Part shown: in pieces, positions 19,180 to 28,561 of the stretch
Numbering within the stretch: position 1 is the stretch's first letter
Layout of the letters: the number at the start of each line of letters is the position of its first letter
Source of the DNA: Brucella sp. 21LCYQ03
GTDB taxonomy: Bacteria > Pseudomonadota > Alphaproteobacteria > Rhizobiales > Rhizobiaceae
Reading direction: 5' to 3'
Assembly (NCBI RefSeq): GCF_023554105.1
Contig: NZ_JAMJWE010000015.1
Span: forward strand, 1-64,000
Length of the DNA: 64,000 nucleotides
Position numbers and translations under genes: made by a program
The notes under the pieces: generated by a model
Database searches by the model: none
Seen by the model: the letters and a program-made list of their open reading frames with translations, nothing else
What the model was told of the DNA's origin: nothing

Positions 19180-20394
19180 CTAATCTTGTACGCTTTCAAA
19201 GATTGCCGCAATCCCTTGCCCGCCCCCGATACACATGGTCTCCAAGCCATATCGCACACCACGGCGGTCCATCTCACGTAAGAGGGTGGCAAGTATCCTT
19301 CCGCCTGTCGCCGCGAGCGGATGGCCCAACGAGATACCGGAGCCATTAACGTTGAGACGTTCAAAGTCGTCTTTGCGAAATTGCCACTCCTGCGTGCACG
19401 CCAGCACTTGTGACGCAAAGGCTTCATTCAACTCAATGAGATCCATATCAGAAAGCTTCAGTCCAGCCTTATGAAGCGCACGTGAAGTTGCGGGCACGGG
19501 TCCAATACCCATAGCGTTGGGTGCCACACCGGCGGCACCCCAAGAAACGAGGCGCGCGAAGGCCTTCAGGCCAAATTGATCAGCAATTGCCCTCGTCGTG
19601 ACAATTGCAGCCGAGGCGCCGTCATTTTGTCCGCTGGCGTTACCAGCCGTAACTGTCGCTTCCGGATCAATTCCGCTCAAAATCGGCTTCAGAAGGCCTA
19701 GAGACTCAACTGTTGTCTCGGGACGGGGATGCTCGTCGCGGGTAAAAAGAAAGGCTCCCTTGCGGTCTCTCACCGTGACTGGGATGATCTCATCATCAAA
19801 TCGCCCTGATTCCTGCGCAGCGACCGCCTTGAGATGTGAATTGAAGGCAAACTCATCCTGTTGATCTCGCGGAATGTGGTATATCCTTCGCAAATTTTCT
19901 GCAGTTTCGACCATTCCATCAGGAACAAGATAGTTCTTCCCGCCAGCGGTAACTCGGCCTTTCGCGAGAGCATCATGAAACTGCATCGACGCTGACTTTA
20001 CCCCCCACCGCGCGCTATTGGAATAAAAGGGTGCATTGCTCATTGACTCTGTGCCGCCCGCTAGGACCACATCGGATGCACCTGTCGCGACCTGCATGCT
20101 GGCATTGATCACCGCTTGAAGTCCCGATCCACACCGTCGATCAAGCTGCCACCCGGGGACTTCCACAGGTAAACCGGCGTCAAGCGCGATGACTCGGCCA
20201 ACCGCTGGAGCATCCATTGTCGGGTAACATTGTGCGAAAATCACATCATCGATGCGGTCTGCAGGAAAACCCGTTCTTTCAAGTAACGCGCGCACCACGG
20301 TTGCGCCAAGCTCTTGCGCTGCCAATGCGCGGAACTGGCCGCCAAATCGGCCGACCGGGGTGCGAACAGGTTCGCAAATTACTGTGTCGCGCAT
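19180..20394 (-). CDS. Acetyl-CoA C-acyltransferase (3-ketoacyl-CoA thiolase)
   Basis: This 404-residue degradative thiolase cleaves 3-ketoacyl-CoA with CoA. The acyl-accepting cysteine is in DRRCGSGLQAVINA (about residue 90). The C-terminal active site shows NVNGSGISLGHPLAATGGR with its histidine and METMCIGGGQG with the second cysteine. A complete set of catalytic residues is therefore present. It is the last gene of the nine-gene minus-strand operon, 9 bases after the upstream dehydrogenase. It would complete beta-oxidation of the chain produced by ring opening. Confidence 0.95.
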   Translation of the reverse strand: MRDTVICEPVRTPVGRFGGQFRALAAQELGATVVRALLERTGFPADRIDDVIFAQCYPTMDAPAVGRVIALDAGLPVEVPGWQLDRRCGSGLQAVINASMQVATGASDVVLAGGTESMSNAPFYSNSARWGVKSASMQFHDALAKGRVTAGGKNYLVPDGMVETAENLRRIYHIPRDQQDEFAFNSHLKAVAAQESGRFDDEIIPVTVRDRKGAFLFTRDEHPRPETTVESLGLLKPILSGIDPEATVTAGNASGQNDGASAAIVTTRAIADQFGLKAFARLVSWGAAGVAPNAMGIGPVPATSRALHKAGLKLSDMDLIELNEAFASQVLACTQEWQFRKDDFERLNVNGSGISLGHPLAATGGRILATLLREMDRRGVRYGLETMCIGGGQGIAAIFESVQD

Positions 20395-20403
20395 GAGATA
20401 TCT

Positions 20404-21906
20404 CTACTCGGGTGTTGTCAGGGAAATGTTCAATGCGGCCCGACGACGAAGCCAAAGGCTTGGCCGATAACGCGGGTCGCCAGTCTGCTCCAGCAGGCGA
20501 ACGAGTATGTGCATTATCCGTGCAGGACCAATAAAGTCGCCCAAGCTCAAGGGCCCCTTGGGGTATCCCAGGCCGAGCCTGACGCCTGCATCGATATCGT
20601 TGGGAACAGCGACCCGTTGCTGGGCAATCTCGCAGGCGATATTTACAATTGTCGCGATCGTGCGCTGCGCAATGAAGCCCGGAGAGTCCGAAATCCGCGT
20701 CACCTTGGCACCTGCTTTCAGAAGTGCCGCATTCACGATCTCGGTTGCCGATCCAGTCGCAGGGGTCGGCATGAGAGTGAGCCGTCCGCCGTCCTTGTAG
20801 GTTTCCAGGTGAAGTGGATCGATGGCCACTACCTTGGTAGGGTCATATCCAGCAGCTAACGCCGCTGTTGTAGCATCCAGCCCGTAGGGTGCCAGAACGA
20901 CAGCAGTCGCTTCCTCTGCCGAGTTCGCCTTGATCAGACCGCCGGCTGTCAGCAGCTTTGAAAGGGTCATCTCGATGGAGGAGTTTGTTGGGTCAACGAA
21001 TACAGTTCCACTCGATTCCAAGCCGCAATACTGCTCATCTGGCTCGACCTTTCTGCCGTTGTCATATTGATAAAAGCCCCGTCCAGCCTTACGGCCGAGT
21101 AGTCCTGCTTCGACACGGCGGTAAACGAGGGGGGAGGGACGATAACGTGGATCCTGGAAAAAGGCGTCGTAGATTTCCCGCAGCACACGACTGGAGACAT
21201 CAAGCCCCGTAAGATCGAAGAGTTCGAAAGGCCCCATAGGGAACCCGGCAGACTCCCTCATCACGCGGTCGACATCCGCGAATGTCGCAACGCCCTCCTG
21301 AACGATGCGTAAGCCTTCAGTAACAAGCCCTCGTCCCGCATGATTAACCACGAAACCTGGCGTGTCCGCGCAGATTACCGGATGATGACTGGTCGCTGCG
21401 ACCAATGCGAACAGTCGATCAATGACTCTCTGTTCTGTCAGTTCGCCCTTGATGATTTCCACTACCTTCATCAAAGGTACCGGATTGAAGAAGTGCAGGC
21501 CTGCCACTCGTTCGGGGACTCGACAACCCGTGGCGCAACTGGTGACCGACAAAGATGATGTATTCGTGCACAGAATTGTGTCGTCGGAGACGACCTGCTC
21601 CAGCGTCATGAAGAGATCACGTTTGGTTTTAAGATCTTCTAGAATTGCTTCAACCACGATATCGGACGACGCGAGGTCACCGAGTTCATCGGCAATCTGT
21701 ATACGCTCCATGGCGTCATGCCTTTGTTCGGCAGACATTCGCCCCTTTGAAACTGCTCGTCCGAACATGTCCGAAACAAAATTACAGGCTTCTGTTGCAG
21801 CACCCTTTCGCTGATCGAAAGCGATGACTTTTGCTCCCGCCTCTGCGGCCCATTGAATGATACCGCGGCCCATGGCACCAGTTCCAACGACTGCGACAGT
21901 AAACAT
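20404..21906 (-). CDS. 3-hydroxyacyl-CoA dehydrogenase, two-domain type (first of a pair)
   Basis: This 500-residue protein has an N-terminal NAD site (VAVVGTGAMGRGIIQWAAEAG) and the catalytic region GLHFFNPVPLMKVVEI. Two C-terminal 3HAD helical domains follow (PGFVVNHAGRGLVTEGL at about 190 and SPGFIAQRTIATIVN at about 410). The length fits PaaH-type enzymes. ATG at 21906 is chosen because GGTGGA lies just upstream. It oxidises 3-hydroxyacyl-CoA to 3-ketoacyl-CoA. A paralogue precedes it in the operon. Confidence 0.93.
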   Translation of the reverse strand: MFTVAVVGTGAMGRGIIQWAAEAGAKVIAFDQRKGAATEACNFVSDMFGRAVSKGRMSAEQRHDAMERIQIADELGDLASSDIVVEAILEDLKTKRDLFMTLEQVVSDDTILCTNTSSLSVTSCATGCRVPERVAGLHFFNPVPLMKVVEIIKGELTEQRVIDRLFALVAATSHHPVICADTPGFVVNHAGRGLVTEGLRIVQEGVATFADVDRVMRESAGFPMGPFELFDLTGLDVSSRVLREIYDAFFQDPRYRPSPLVYRRVEAGLLGRKAGRGFYQYDNGRKVEPDEQYCGLESSGTVFVDPTNSSIEMTLSKLLTAGGLIKANSAEEATAVVLAPYGLDATTAALAAGYDPTKVVAIDPLHLETYKDGGRLTLMPTPATGSATEIVNAALLKAGAKVTRISDSPGFIAQRTIATIVNIACEIAQQRVAVPNDIDAGVRLGLGYPKGPLSLGDFIGPARIMHILVRLLEQTGDPRYRPSLWLRRRAALNISLTTPE

Positions 21907-22009
21907 ACGATTATCCACCAAATTATCTCATTACGGTTGAATTCTCAGCCACGCTTTATTTCCGAATGCTGCTTATGCGCATGGACGACTGTTGCCCTCA
22001 AGGGAGAGG

Positions 22010-23521
22010 TTATCGGCGGTTTTGCTGTCGATCGGCCGCGACCACTGCCGCTCGGGCGGGCGCATATCCAGGCAATCCCGTCATACGGTGGATTGCGGCC
22101 GATACATCGAAATGACGCGAGAGGCCACCTCGTGTTACCCGCTCAATCGGGCCGTCTGGATATCCTAGGCCCAGGCAACATGTCTTGTCCATGTCCTCAG
22201 CCGAGGCGAGGCCTTCATCGAGAAATCGCAACGCATCATTGTATTTCGGACGAACTAATCGATCCACGATGCGTCCGGGCAAATCTGCACAGATTACTGT
22301 TCGAAAACCTGCCTGCTCGAATATTGCTCGAGCACTATCCACCGCTGCCGCAGAGGTTTTCGGTTGACGTACAATTTCTATCAGATTTGAAGGTGCATCT
22401 GAACCGTTTCTATATCGCGCAAATCCTACGACGTTGGAGCCTTCACGACCCGAATCCTCTCCTGTGTGGAAGCCGAGGCATTCGGTGCCCAGTTCAACGA
22501 TTACCGCAACTTTCGCAGGGGCAGGTGAAAATGCTCCGCCGAGGCATACAGTAACCTCTCCACCATCAGTGGCTCTGGTCAAAAATGCATCGCCCAACGG
22601 AAATGAACGGCTCTCGTTTTCTGATTCTATCGAGAAGGATTTAGCCTCAGTTGAGGGAGCACGCTGCTGGCCGGTCAACAAGCCTCTGCCAGACTTGTTT
22701 CCAAGACGACCGGCCGCTACCATTCGTCTCAGGATGGGAGGCACAGCCGCACGAGGATCCTGCGTGATGGGATGGAATGCCTCCCCCAGACGTATTTGTG
22801 TATCGAGACCAATCAGATCCAGCAGCGTGCATGGACCCATTTTGTAGCCGAGCGCTACACATATTGCGGTATCAATGTCCTCAGGTGCGCACAGCCCGGC
22901 CTCGATCGCGCGCAGGACGTCGTTGTTGAAAGGAACCAGCAATGCGTTCAGGATAAATCCTGGCTTGTCCTGGGTTTCGATCGGCAGTTGTCCAGCGGCT
23001 TCGGTCCAGGCCCGCGCAGCCCGAAAAGTTTCATCAGAGGTATTGATGCCTCGCGACATTTCGATCAGTTTCATCAGTTCAGCAGGCAGGCAAAAGTGCA
23101 TACCCACGACCCGGTCTTCGCGACCGCAGCCGCTGGCGATTTCGGTGATCGACAGGGTGGAGGTGTTTGAAGCGAAGATCGTCTCCGGCTTGCATATCGC
23201 GTCAAGACGCGAAAACAGTTGCCGTTTCGCATCAAGATCCTCGAATATGGCTTCAACGATCAGGTCACACTCGGTCAGCGCGCTCAGATCCGTTTCGTCC
23301 TTCATACGCCGCATGATCTCAGTTTGCTGAGCTGCCGTCATGCGGCCACGTTCGACGGATTTGGAGAAGAACCTCTCAGCGTGGGCTCGCGCATGTGTCA
23401 GGCCCTCGATCGACTGATCGAAGCATATCGTCTCATACCCGGCGCGCGCTGCAACTCTTGCGATACCGCTTCCCATCGTGCCGCCAGCACCACATACGCC
23501 AACCCTCAAGATTTTACTCAT
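22010..23521 (-). CDS. 3-hydroxyacyl-CoA dehydrogenase, diverged two-domain paralogue
   Basis: This 503-residue protein has the same plan as its neighbour. The NAD site reads VGVCGAGGTMGSGIARVAARAG with an extra glycine. The active-site block is GMHFCLPAELMKLIEM instead of the usual HFFNP, keeping the histidine. The C-terminal half is more diverged (DLPGRIVDRLVRPKYNDALR). The ATG overlaps the stop of the acyl-CoA dehydrogenase by 4 bases. The two enzymes may handle different chain lengths or stereoisomers, or a cyclic and then a linear hydroxyacyl-CoA. Confidence 0.9.
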   Translation of the reverse strand: MSKILRVGVCGAGGTMGSGIARVAARAGYETICFDQSIEGLTHARAHAERFFSKSVERGRMTAAQQTEIMRRMKDETDLSALTECDLIVEAIFEDLDAKRQLFSRLDAICKPETIFASNTSTLSITEIASGCGREDRVVGMHFCLPAELMKLIEMSRGINTSDETFRAARAWTEAAGQLPIETQDKPGFILNALLVPFNNDVLRAIEAGLCAPEDIDTAICVALGYKMGPCTLLDLIGLDTQIRLGEAFHPITQDPRAAVPPILRRMVAAGRLGNKSGRGLLTGQQRAPSTEAKSFSIESENESRSFPLGDAFLTRATDGGEVTVCLGGAFSPAPAKVAVIVELGTECLGFHTGEDSGREGSNVVGFARYRNGSDAPSNLIEIVRQPKTSAAAVDSARAIFEQAGFRTVICADLPGRIVDRLVRPKYNDALRFLDEGLASAEDMDKTCCLGLGYPDGPIERVTRGGLSRHFDVSAAIHRMTGLPGYAPARAAVVAADRQQNRR

Positions 23522-24684
23522 TTGGAAACGAAACTCCGTCCTATCAGCTGCCTGTGAATTTGATTGGTGCCTTCCCAGATCTGGGTGATTTTCGCGTCGC
23601 GCATCAGGCGTTCCGCGCGATAGTCCTGGCAGTAGCCGTACCCGCCATGGAACTGGACGCACTCCATCGCCATTTTCATCGCGAGGTCGGTCGCTCTCAA
23701 TTTTGCAACTGACGCCGCCAGGCCGATATCCTCTTCGCCCTCGTCAACCAGGGCCGCGACATGGTCGATCCACCGTTCAACCAGGACAAGCTCACAGGCG
23801 AGATCCGCGAGGGTGAACTGGTTACCCTGATACTCAAGAACGCGTTTGCCACCTTGGGCCCGCTCATTTCCGTAGGCGACCATGTCTTTGAACGCCGCAC
23901 GTGCAATGCCACGTGCATGAGCCGCGATAGAAGGTCGCGACTTGTTAAGAGATGCGAAAAGAATCTTCAGGCCGTCGCCCGGTGCACCAATGAGGTTGGC
24001 GCGGGGCACACGGCAATCATCGAAAGAGATTGCGCAAGTCGATGAGCCGTTGTGGCCCATTTTGTGTTCCTTTGAAACCACGGAGAAGCCAGGCGTGCCC
24101 TTCTCGAATATCAGGACGGAGATCGCCTTCTTAGGATCACCGATCTCCGCCCACTTGCCAAAAAGCAGATAAAGATCCGCAACGTCGCCGTTGGAGATGA
24201 ATGTCTTCGATCCTCGAATAATGATCTCGTCGCCATCAGGAGTGAAGCTTGTTTTCATGCCGGTCGCATCCGAGCCCGCCGAGGGCTCAGTAATTGCCAG
24301 AGCACCAAGTCCCCCTTCTGCAATTCTGGGTAAAAGGCGTTCTTGCTGCTCGGGGTTACCGAACTGAACCAAAGGTTTCATGCCATGGAAATTCGTCGCG
24401 TAGATGATACCAGTGGAGGCACACGCCTCCGAGATGATCGAAACAATCTCGAGATAAAGAGCGTATGACATGGGAACGCCGCCAAACGCCTCGGGGACAA
24501 AAATGGCATTAAGTCCCAGCTCGTTGAGTGCCCTGATGTTCTGCCAGGGGAACTCGCCTGTGCGGTCAATACGAGCAGCATTGGGGGCGATAACCCTGTC
24601 TGATACCCGCTGAACCTGTTCCAGCATCTGTTGTTCTATATCGGTCCAACGGCGAGCGTCGGAGGTCTGTTGGTATAGCTTCAT
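23518..24684 (-). CDS. Acyl-CoA dehydrogenase (AliB-like position)
   Basis: This 388-residue FAD enzyme inserts the alpha,beta double bond of an acyl-CoA and passes electrons to ETF. It shows ITEPSAGSDATGMKT, KTFISNG, and the C-terminal QFHGGYGYCQDYRAERLMRDAKI. QIWEGTNQIHR carries the usual catalytic glutamate position. It is coupled by 4-base overlaps to genes on both sides. In the ring-opening scheme it would desaturate a cyclohexanecarboxyl-CoA-like ester. ETF genes at 61100-62805 could take its electrons. Confidence 0.94.
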   Translation of the reverse strand: MKLYQQTSDARRWTDIEQQMLEQVQRVSDRVIAPNAARIDRTGEFPWQNIRALNELGLNAIFVPEAFGGVPMSYALYLEIVSIISEACASTGIIYATNFHGMKPLVQFGNPEQQERLLPRIAEGGLGALAITEPSAGSDATGMKTSFTPDGDEIIIRGSKTFISNGDVADLYLLFGKWAEIGDPKKAISVLIFEKGTPGFSVVSKEHKMGHNGSSTCAISFDDCRVPRANLIGAPGDGLKILFASLNKSRPSIAAHARGIARAAFKDMVAYGNERAQGGKRVLEYQGNQFTLADLACELVLVERWIDHVAALVDEGEEDIGLAASVAKLRATDLAMKMAMECVQFHGGYGYCQDYRAERLMRDAKITQIWEGTNQIHRQLIGRSFVSK

Positions 24685-25388
24685 CAGTGATTAATTCCTT
24701 GGCCGCCGTCGATGTAGATGGTCTCGCCGGTAAGATACGCAATGTTCTCGATTATCAGTGACGCAACGAGCTGTGCTACGCTGTGGGGCTTTCCGGGAGC
24801 GCCGGTTGGAATGCGTGAGCCCATCCATGCCTGCACCTTGGCCTTCGCGAGATAATCTCTGTTCAAGTCCGTCTCGATGTATCCTGGAGCGACGTTTATG
24901 ACGCCAATACTGTGGCGCGCCCACTCAACCGCCATAACCCTCGTCATCGCTCCGACAGCTGCTTTTGAAGCGCAGTATGCAAGATTGTCTGGTGCACCGA
25001 TGCGGTCAAAGAAAGATCCGATGTTGATGATGGTGCCACCATTGTCTTTGAGGTGCGGAAAGACCTCGCGAGCGGCAACCATGACAGCCGTCGCGTTCAA
25101 GGCGATCGTTCTGTTAAAGTCGGCCACGGTGAGAGCGGCTGCGGGCGCACTGGTGTGGACGCCAGCGTTATTCACCAATCCGGCGATGGGACCGCGCTCG
25201 GCAATTGTGAGCATTGCCTGCCTGACGGCCGCTTCATCCGTCATGTCACACCTGATCTGATGTCCCGCAGTGCCGTCGCCAGACCGGGACAGGCAAACGA
25301 CATCGCGACCCCGGCGGATCAGTTCGTCTGCGATGGCAAGCCCAATGCCTTTCGAACCTCCGGTAACAATTATCTGACCCTCAGGCAT
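24684..25388 (-). CDS. Short-chain dehydrogenase (BadH-like role)
   Basis: This 234-residue classical SDR shows QIIVTGGSKGIGLAIADEL, VNNAGVH, INIGSFFDRIGA with the catalytic serine, YCASKAA with Tyr-Lys, and GETIYIDGGQG at the end. ATG at 25388 is taken because it overlaps the hydratase stop and matches the usual SDR N-terminus; a longer frame to 25442 would add unneeded residues. By operon logic it would oxidise a 2-hydroxycycloalkane-carboxyl-CoA to the ketone that the BadI-like hydrolase opens. That assignment is inferred. Confidence 0.9.
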   Translation of the reverse strand: MPEGQIIVTGGSKGIGLAIADELIRRGRDVVCLSRSGDGTAGHQIRCDMTDEAAVRQAMLTIAERGPIAGLVNNAGVHTSAPAAALTVADFNRTIALNATAVMVAAREVFPHLKDNGGTIINIGSFFDRIGAPDNLAYCASKAAVGAMTRVMAVEWARHSIGVINVAPGYIETDLNRDYLAKAKVQAWMGSRIPTGAPGKPHSVAQLVASLIIENIAYLTGETIYIDGGQGINH

Positions 25389-26157
25389 CCTTGAACTCCG
25401 GTTTACGTTTTTCCTCGAAAGCTGCCATGCCTTCTTCTGCATCGTTAGTGCGGTACGCCATTGTCGAAAGCTCCGCCTCGACTTGCAGGCCTTCGTGAAG
25501 CGTAAGATCGCCGGCGCGCTGTATCGCGCGGCGGGCGAAGTTCAGAGCTGGCAAGCTGAAACCTGAGAAGCGGCGCGCGAAGGCGACACCGGCATCCAGA
25601 AGTTTACCCTCCACAACCTGATGGACAAGGCCGATATGAGCGGCTTCCTCCGCTTTCACCGAGCGCCCGGTAAGGATCATTTCCAGGGCGCGTCCTTCTC
25701 CGATCAATCGGGGCAATCTTTGAGTGCCACCATATCCCGGAATAAGTCCAAGCTTGACCTCAGGCAGACCAAAGACCGCATTGGGTGAGCAGAGACGAAA
25801 TGTTGCCGCGAGGGCGAATTCCATGCCGCCGCCGAACGCATAGCCTTCAACAAGAGCCACGGAGGGTACTGGAAAACGATCGAGTTTTGAGAAGATGCTC
25901 TGACCAAGTTCAGATCCGCGCAATTGCTCCGTGAGCGATCTGTTGCGCAGTTCCTTTATGTCAGCACCCGCACAAAAGGCCCGGTTGCCGGCTCCGGTCA
26001 ACAACAATGCACGAATACCAGCAAGAGAAGCGGCTTCATCGATCGCCTCGCCGATCTGGCCAAGGATATCAAACGAAAGGGCATTGAGTGCATCGGCGCG
26101 GTCGAGCGTCAGCAGCGCAAATTCATCCACTCGCTCGAGGATTACATGAGTCGTCAA
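25381..26157 (-). CDS. Enoyl-CoA hydratase (BadK-like role)
   Basis: This 258-residue crotonase has the oxyanion segment NRAFCAGADIKEL and GYAFGGGMEFALAA. GLPEVKLGLIPGYGGTQRLPRLIG contains the second catalytic glutamate. Both glutamates expected of a true hydratase are therefore visible. EKRKPEF at the C-terminus is typical. It overlaps the ligase stop by 4 bases and the SDR start by 8. In the proposed pathway it hydrates the cyclic enoyl-CoA; it could also serve linear intermediates. Confidence 0.94.
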   Translation of the reverse strand: MTTHVILERVDEFALLTLDRADALNALSFDILGQIGEAIDEAASLAGIRALLLTGAGNRAFCAGADIKELRNRSLTEQLRGSELGQSIFSKLDRFPVPSVALVEGYAFGGGMEFALAATFRLCSPNAVFGLPEVKLGLIPGYGGTQRLPRLIGEGRALEMILTGRSVKAEEAAHIGLVHQVVEGKLLDAGVAFARRFSGFSLPALNFARRAIQRAGDLTLHEGLQVEAELSTMAYRTNDAEEGMAAFEEKRKPEFKDA

Positions 26158-27773
26158 CGCTTGTTCCTCGCTTGAAATCGAACTGGTAATGGCGTGATCT
26201 CGCCGTTTCCGGCCATCTCGATCAGGCGCCGTTTAAGGACTTTCCCACTGGCGGTCAGCGGAAAGCTTTCCATGACGACATGCCATTCAGGCATATCGAA
26301 CTTGGACAGACCTTCCTGAGCCAGATGCTTGAGCAGATCGCTGGGCGAGACCTTGCCTATCGTCGCCAGGCACACTTGCTCGCCGAGACGATCATTTCGC
26401 ACAGGGAATGCGGCTGCACCGGAAATGTCGGGATGGGTCAGTGCTATTGCTTCGATCTGCGACGGATAGATATTGTGGCCACCGCGAATGATGACGTCCT
26501 TCAAGCGCCCTTCAATCCGAAGATTGCCCAAGCTATCAAGCGAACCGAGATCTCCCGACATCATGTAGCCGTGCTTGTTGAAGACTTGCTCGGTCGAGCG
26601 TTGATCCCCGAAATAGCCAAGCATTAGAGCAGCGCCACGGCCACCGATCTCACCTGTCTCACCCAGCCGCAGTTCACGATCAATATTGTCTGGATCCCAG
26701 ATTTTGACTTCGTAGGAACGGCCGCCGCGACCACACGTCGATACGGCAATATTGAGCGGATCGCCCGGATGCGTGAATTGATGAGAGGAGTTTTCGGTCA
26801 TCCCGTAAACGTTCTGCGGTGAAATGCCCTGCTGGAAGAACGCATGCGCGATGGTATCGGGAATAGGTGCCCCGGCCATGTAGAAAATGCGCACGGAACC
26901 GAGATCCTTTATACCGCGCAATTGCTGCTCGGCGAGAATATCCATGGCGTGAGTTGGCACCCCCAAAACGTAAGATGCATTCGTTTTGATGATCCAGTCC
27001 AACCGGCTTAACCCGCTTGGAGGGTCATCGACCACAAGCTCAGCCCCGATGACGAGCCATTGCCCCACGGCCACCCAGGCGATGTGATGTGAAAGCGGAC
27101 TTAACGTCAGTAGTACGTCGCTGCCAGAAATCTTCCACTCTCGACTTAAGTCCCGGGCGTTGGCGAGAAGTGTGTTGGACGAATGCATCACACATTTTGG
27201 GCGCCCGGTTGTTCCGGAGGTGAACGCCAAGTATGAAACCGAGTCGGAATTGGAGTGATAAGTTTCCTGCAATTGAGTGATATAAAGAGGCATGTTCGCG
27301 GGCTTGTAGACCTTCTTCAGGAACGGAAGCCTGTCGAGCATGCTGGACATATTTGTCCTGTCGGCATCAGCTCCCCACCCGTCTTCGGTCACGAGCGCAC
27401 TTGCTTGCAACTCAGTAAGCATGTCGATCACTTCGGCGCAGGTGAAAGTGCGATGCAGCGACGGATTGCAGGCTGCACCGACGCGTGAACAGGCAAGAAA
27501 TGTCACAATCGCTTCGACACGGTTTGACATCCATATCGAAACCCGGTCGCCTACACCGATCTCGCGCTCAATGAAGTCGTCAGCAAGAGCATCGACTCTG
27601 GCTTTGAGACTGCGCCAATCCAGATGTATGCGACCATCCCGAAGGGCTTTGGCGGATGGCATGTTTTTGGCATGCTTCCGCAAAAGAGAGTAGAAGGTGT
27701 CCGACGTCCAGAGACCTTGCTCGTAATAGGTCCGGGCGGTCGTGGGATCGTGCAATGTGAGGTGTGGACGCAT
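26154..27773 (-). CDS. Acyl-CoA synthetase (cyclohexanecarboxylate-CoA ligase / AliA-like)
   Basis: This 539-residue AMP-forming ligase activates a carboxylic acid with ATP and CoA. The P-loop-like motif is LAFTSGTTGRPKCVMHS (about residues 187-203). YGMTENSS is the substrate-adenylate motif, MSGDLGSLDSLGNLRIEGRLKDVIIRGGHNIYP the hinge, and GKVLKRRLIE near the end gives the C-terminal catalytic lysine. The N-terminal segment DPTTARTYYEQGLWTSDTF resembles cyclohexanecarboxylate-CoA ligases as I recall them. With the BadI-like and AliB-like genes around it, an alicyclic acid is the favoured substrate. Confidence 0.9.
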   Translation of the reverse strand: MRPHLTLHDPTTARTYYEQGLWTSDTFYSLLRKHAKNMPSAKALRDGRIHLDWRSLKARVDALADDFIEREIGVGDRVSIWMSNRVEAIVTFLACSRVGAACNPSLHRTFTCAEVIDMLTELQASALVTEDGWGADADRTNMSSMLDRLPFLKKVYKPANMPLYITQLQETYHSNSDSVSYLAFTSGTTGRPKCVMHSSNTLLANARDLSREWKISGSDVLLTLSPLSHHIAWVAVGQWLVIGAELVVDDPPSGLSRLDWIIKTNASYVLGVPTHAMDILAEQQLRGIKDLGSVRIFYMAGAPIPDTIAHAFFQQGISPQNVYGMTENSSHQFTHPGDPLNIAVSTCGRGGRSYEVKIWDPDNIDRELRLGETGEIGGRGAALMLGYFGDQRSTEQVFNKHGYMMSGDLGSLDSLGNLRIEGRLKDVIIRGGHNIYPSQIEAIALTHPDISGAAAFPVRNDRLGEQVCLATIGKVSPSDLLKHLAQEGLSKFDMPEWHVVMESFPLTASGKVLKRRLIEMAGNGEITPLPVRFQARNKR

Positions 27774-27781
27774 CTTTCCCT

Positions 27782-28561
27782 CTAGCGACCGAATTTGGTC
27801 GGGTCAGGCTTTCGCTTCTCGTTGAACGCAGCGCTCAGTTCATCGTGCTCGTCAGTGGTTAGATACTGACTGAGAAGCAAATCATGCGTTACGCGTGACA
27901 AGCCGCCAACCCCACCGTGGCGCGCATTGAAGGCACCTTTGATTGAAGCAAGCGCGAAGGCCCCGCGTTCAGCGATCTCCAGTGCAAATTCCCGAGTGCG
28001 GTCTTTGAGTTCCGGATCGGGAACGACCCTGTTGATCAGCCCAATCTCTTTCGCCTCGGTGGCAGAAATCTTCGGGTTTGCGTACCAGATTTCCTTCGCC
28101 CGCTTCTTGCCGACCAGATCCTCGAGATACCAGGTGCCGTAACCAGCATCGAACGAGCCCATCATAGGTCCGACCTGCCTGAATATCGCCGATTCCTTGG
28201 CGATGGTGACGTCACAAACCATTTGCAGGACATTGCCACCGCCTACGGCGAAACCGTTTACCGATGCAATCACCGGTTTTTGCAACCGGTCAATCGCTTC
28301 GTATATCTCCAAGGTCGGAAGCATCCCTGCATAGAGGCGCGTATCCTCCATGCCGGATTTCTCACCCCCAATACAGAAAAAGCGGTCACCGGCACCCGTT
28401 AAAACAAGCACCCGAGTGCGCGTTTCGCGTCGGATCGCTTCGATGCAATCTCTGATCTCATGGCACATCGTCTCGGTGAACATGTTGCCTTTATCAGGTC
28501 TGTTCAACGTAATCGTGCCGATTGGACCGTCTTCATTGTACGTGATTTGCGTGTATGTCAT
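27782..28561 (-). CDS. BadI/MenB-like ring hydrolase of the crotonase family
   Basis: This 259-residue crotonase resembles 2-ketocyclohexanecarboxyl-CoA hydrolase BadI, which opens a cyclic beta-keto-CoA to a linear dicarboxyl-CoA. RFFCIGGEKSG replaces the usual AGADI block. GFAVGGGNVLQMVCDVTIA and FRQVGPMMGSFDAGYGT, then EIWYANPKISATEAKEIGL, follow the BadI/MenB pattern rather than that of hydratases. ATG at 28561 is chosen for GGAAAG upstream; an ATG at 28597 is possible. The gene overlaps the CoA-transferase end by 29 bases. Ring cleavage is the key step this operon seems built around. Confidence 0.85.
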   Translation of the reverse strand: MTYTQITYNEDGPIGTITLNRPDKGNMFTETMCHEIRDCIEAIRRETRTRVLVLTGAGDRFFCIGGEKSGMEDTRLYAGMLPTLEIYEAIDRLQKPVIASVNGFAVGGGNVLQMVCDVTIAKESAIFRQVGPMMGSFDAGYGTWYLEDLVGKKRAKEIWYANPKISATEAKEIGLINRVVPDPELKDRTREFALEIAERGAFALASIKGAFNARHGGVGGLSRVTHDLLLSQYLTTDEHDELSAAFNEKRKPDPTKFGR

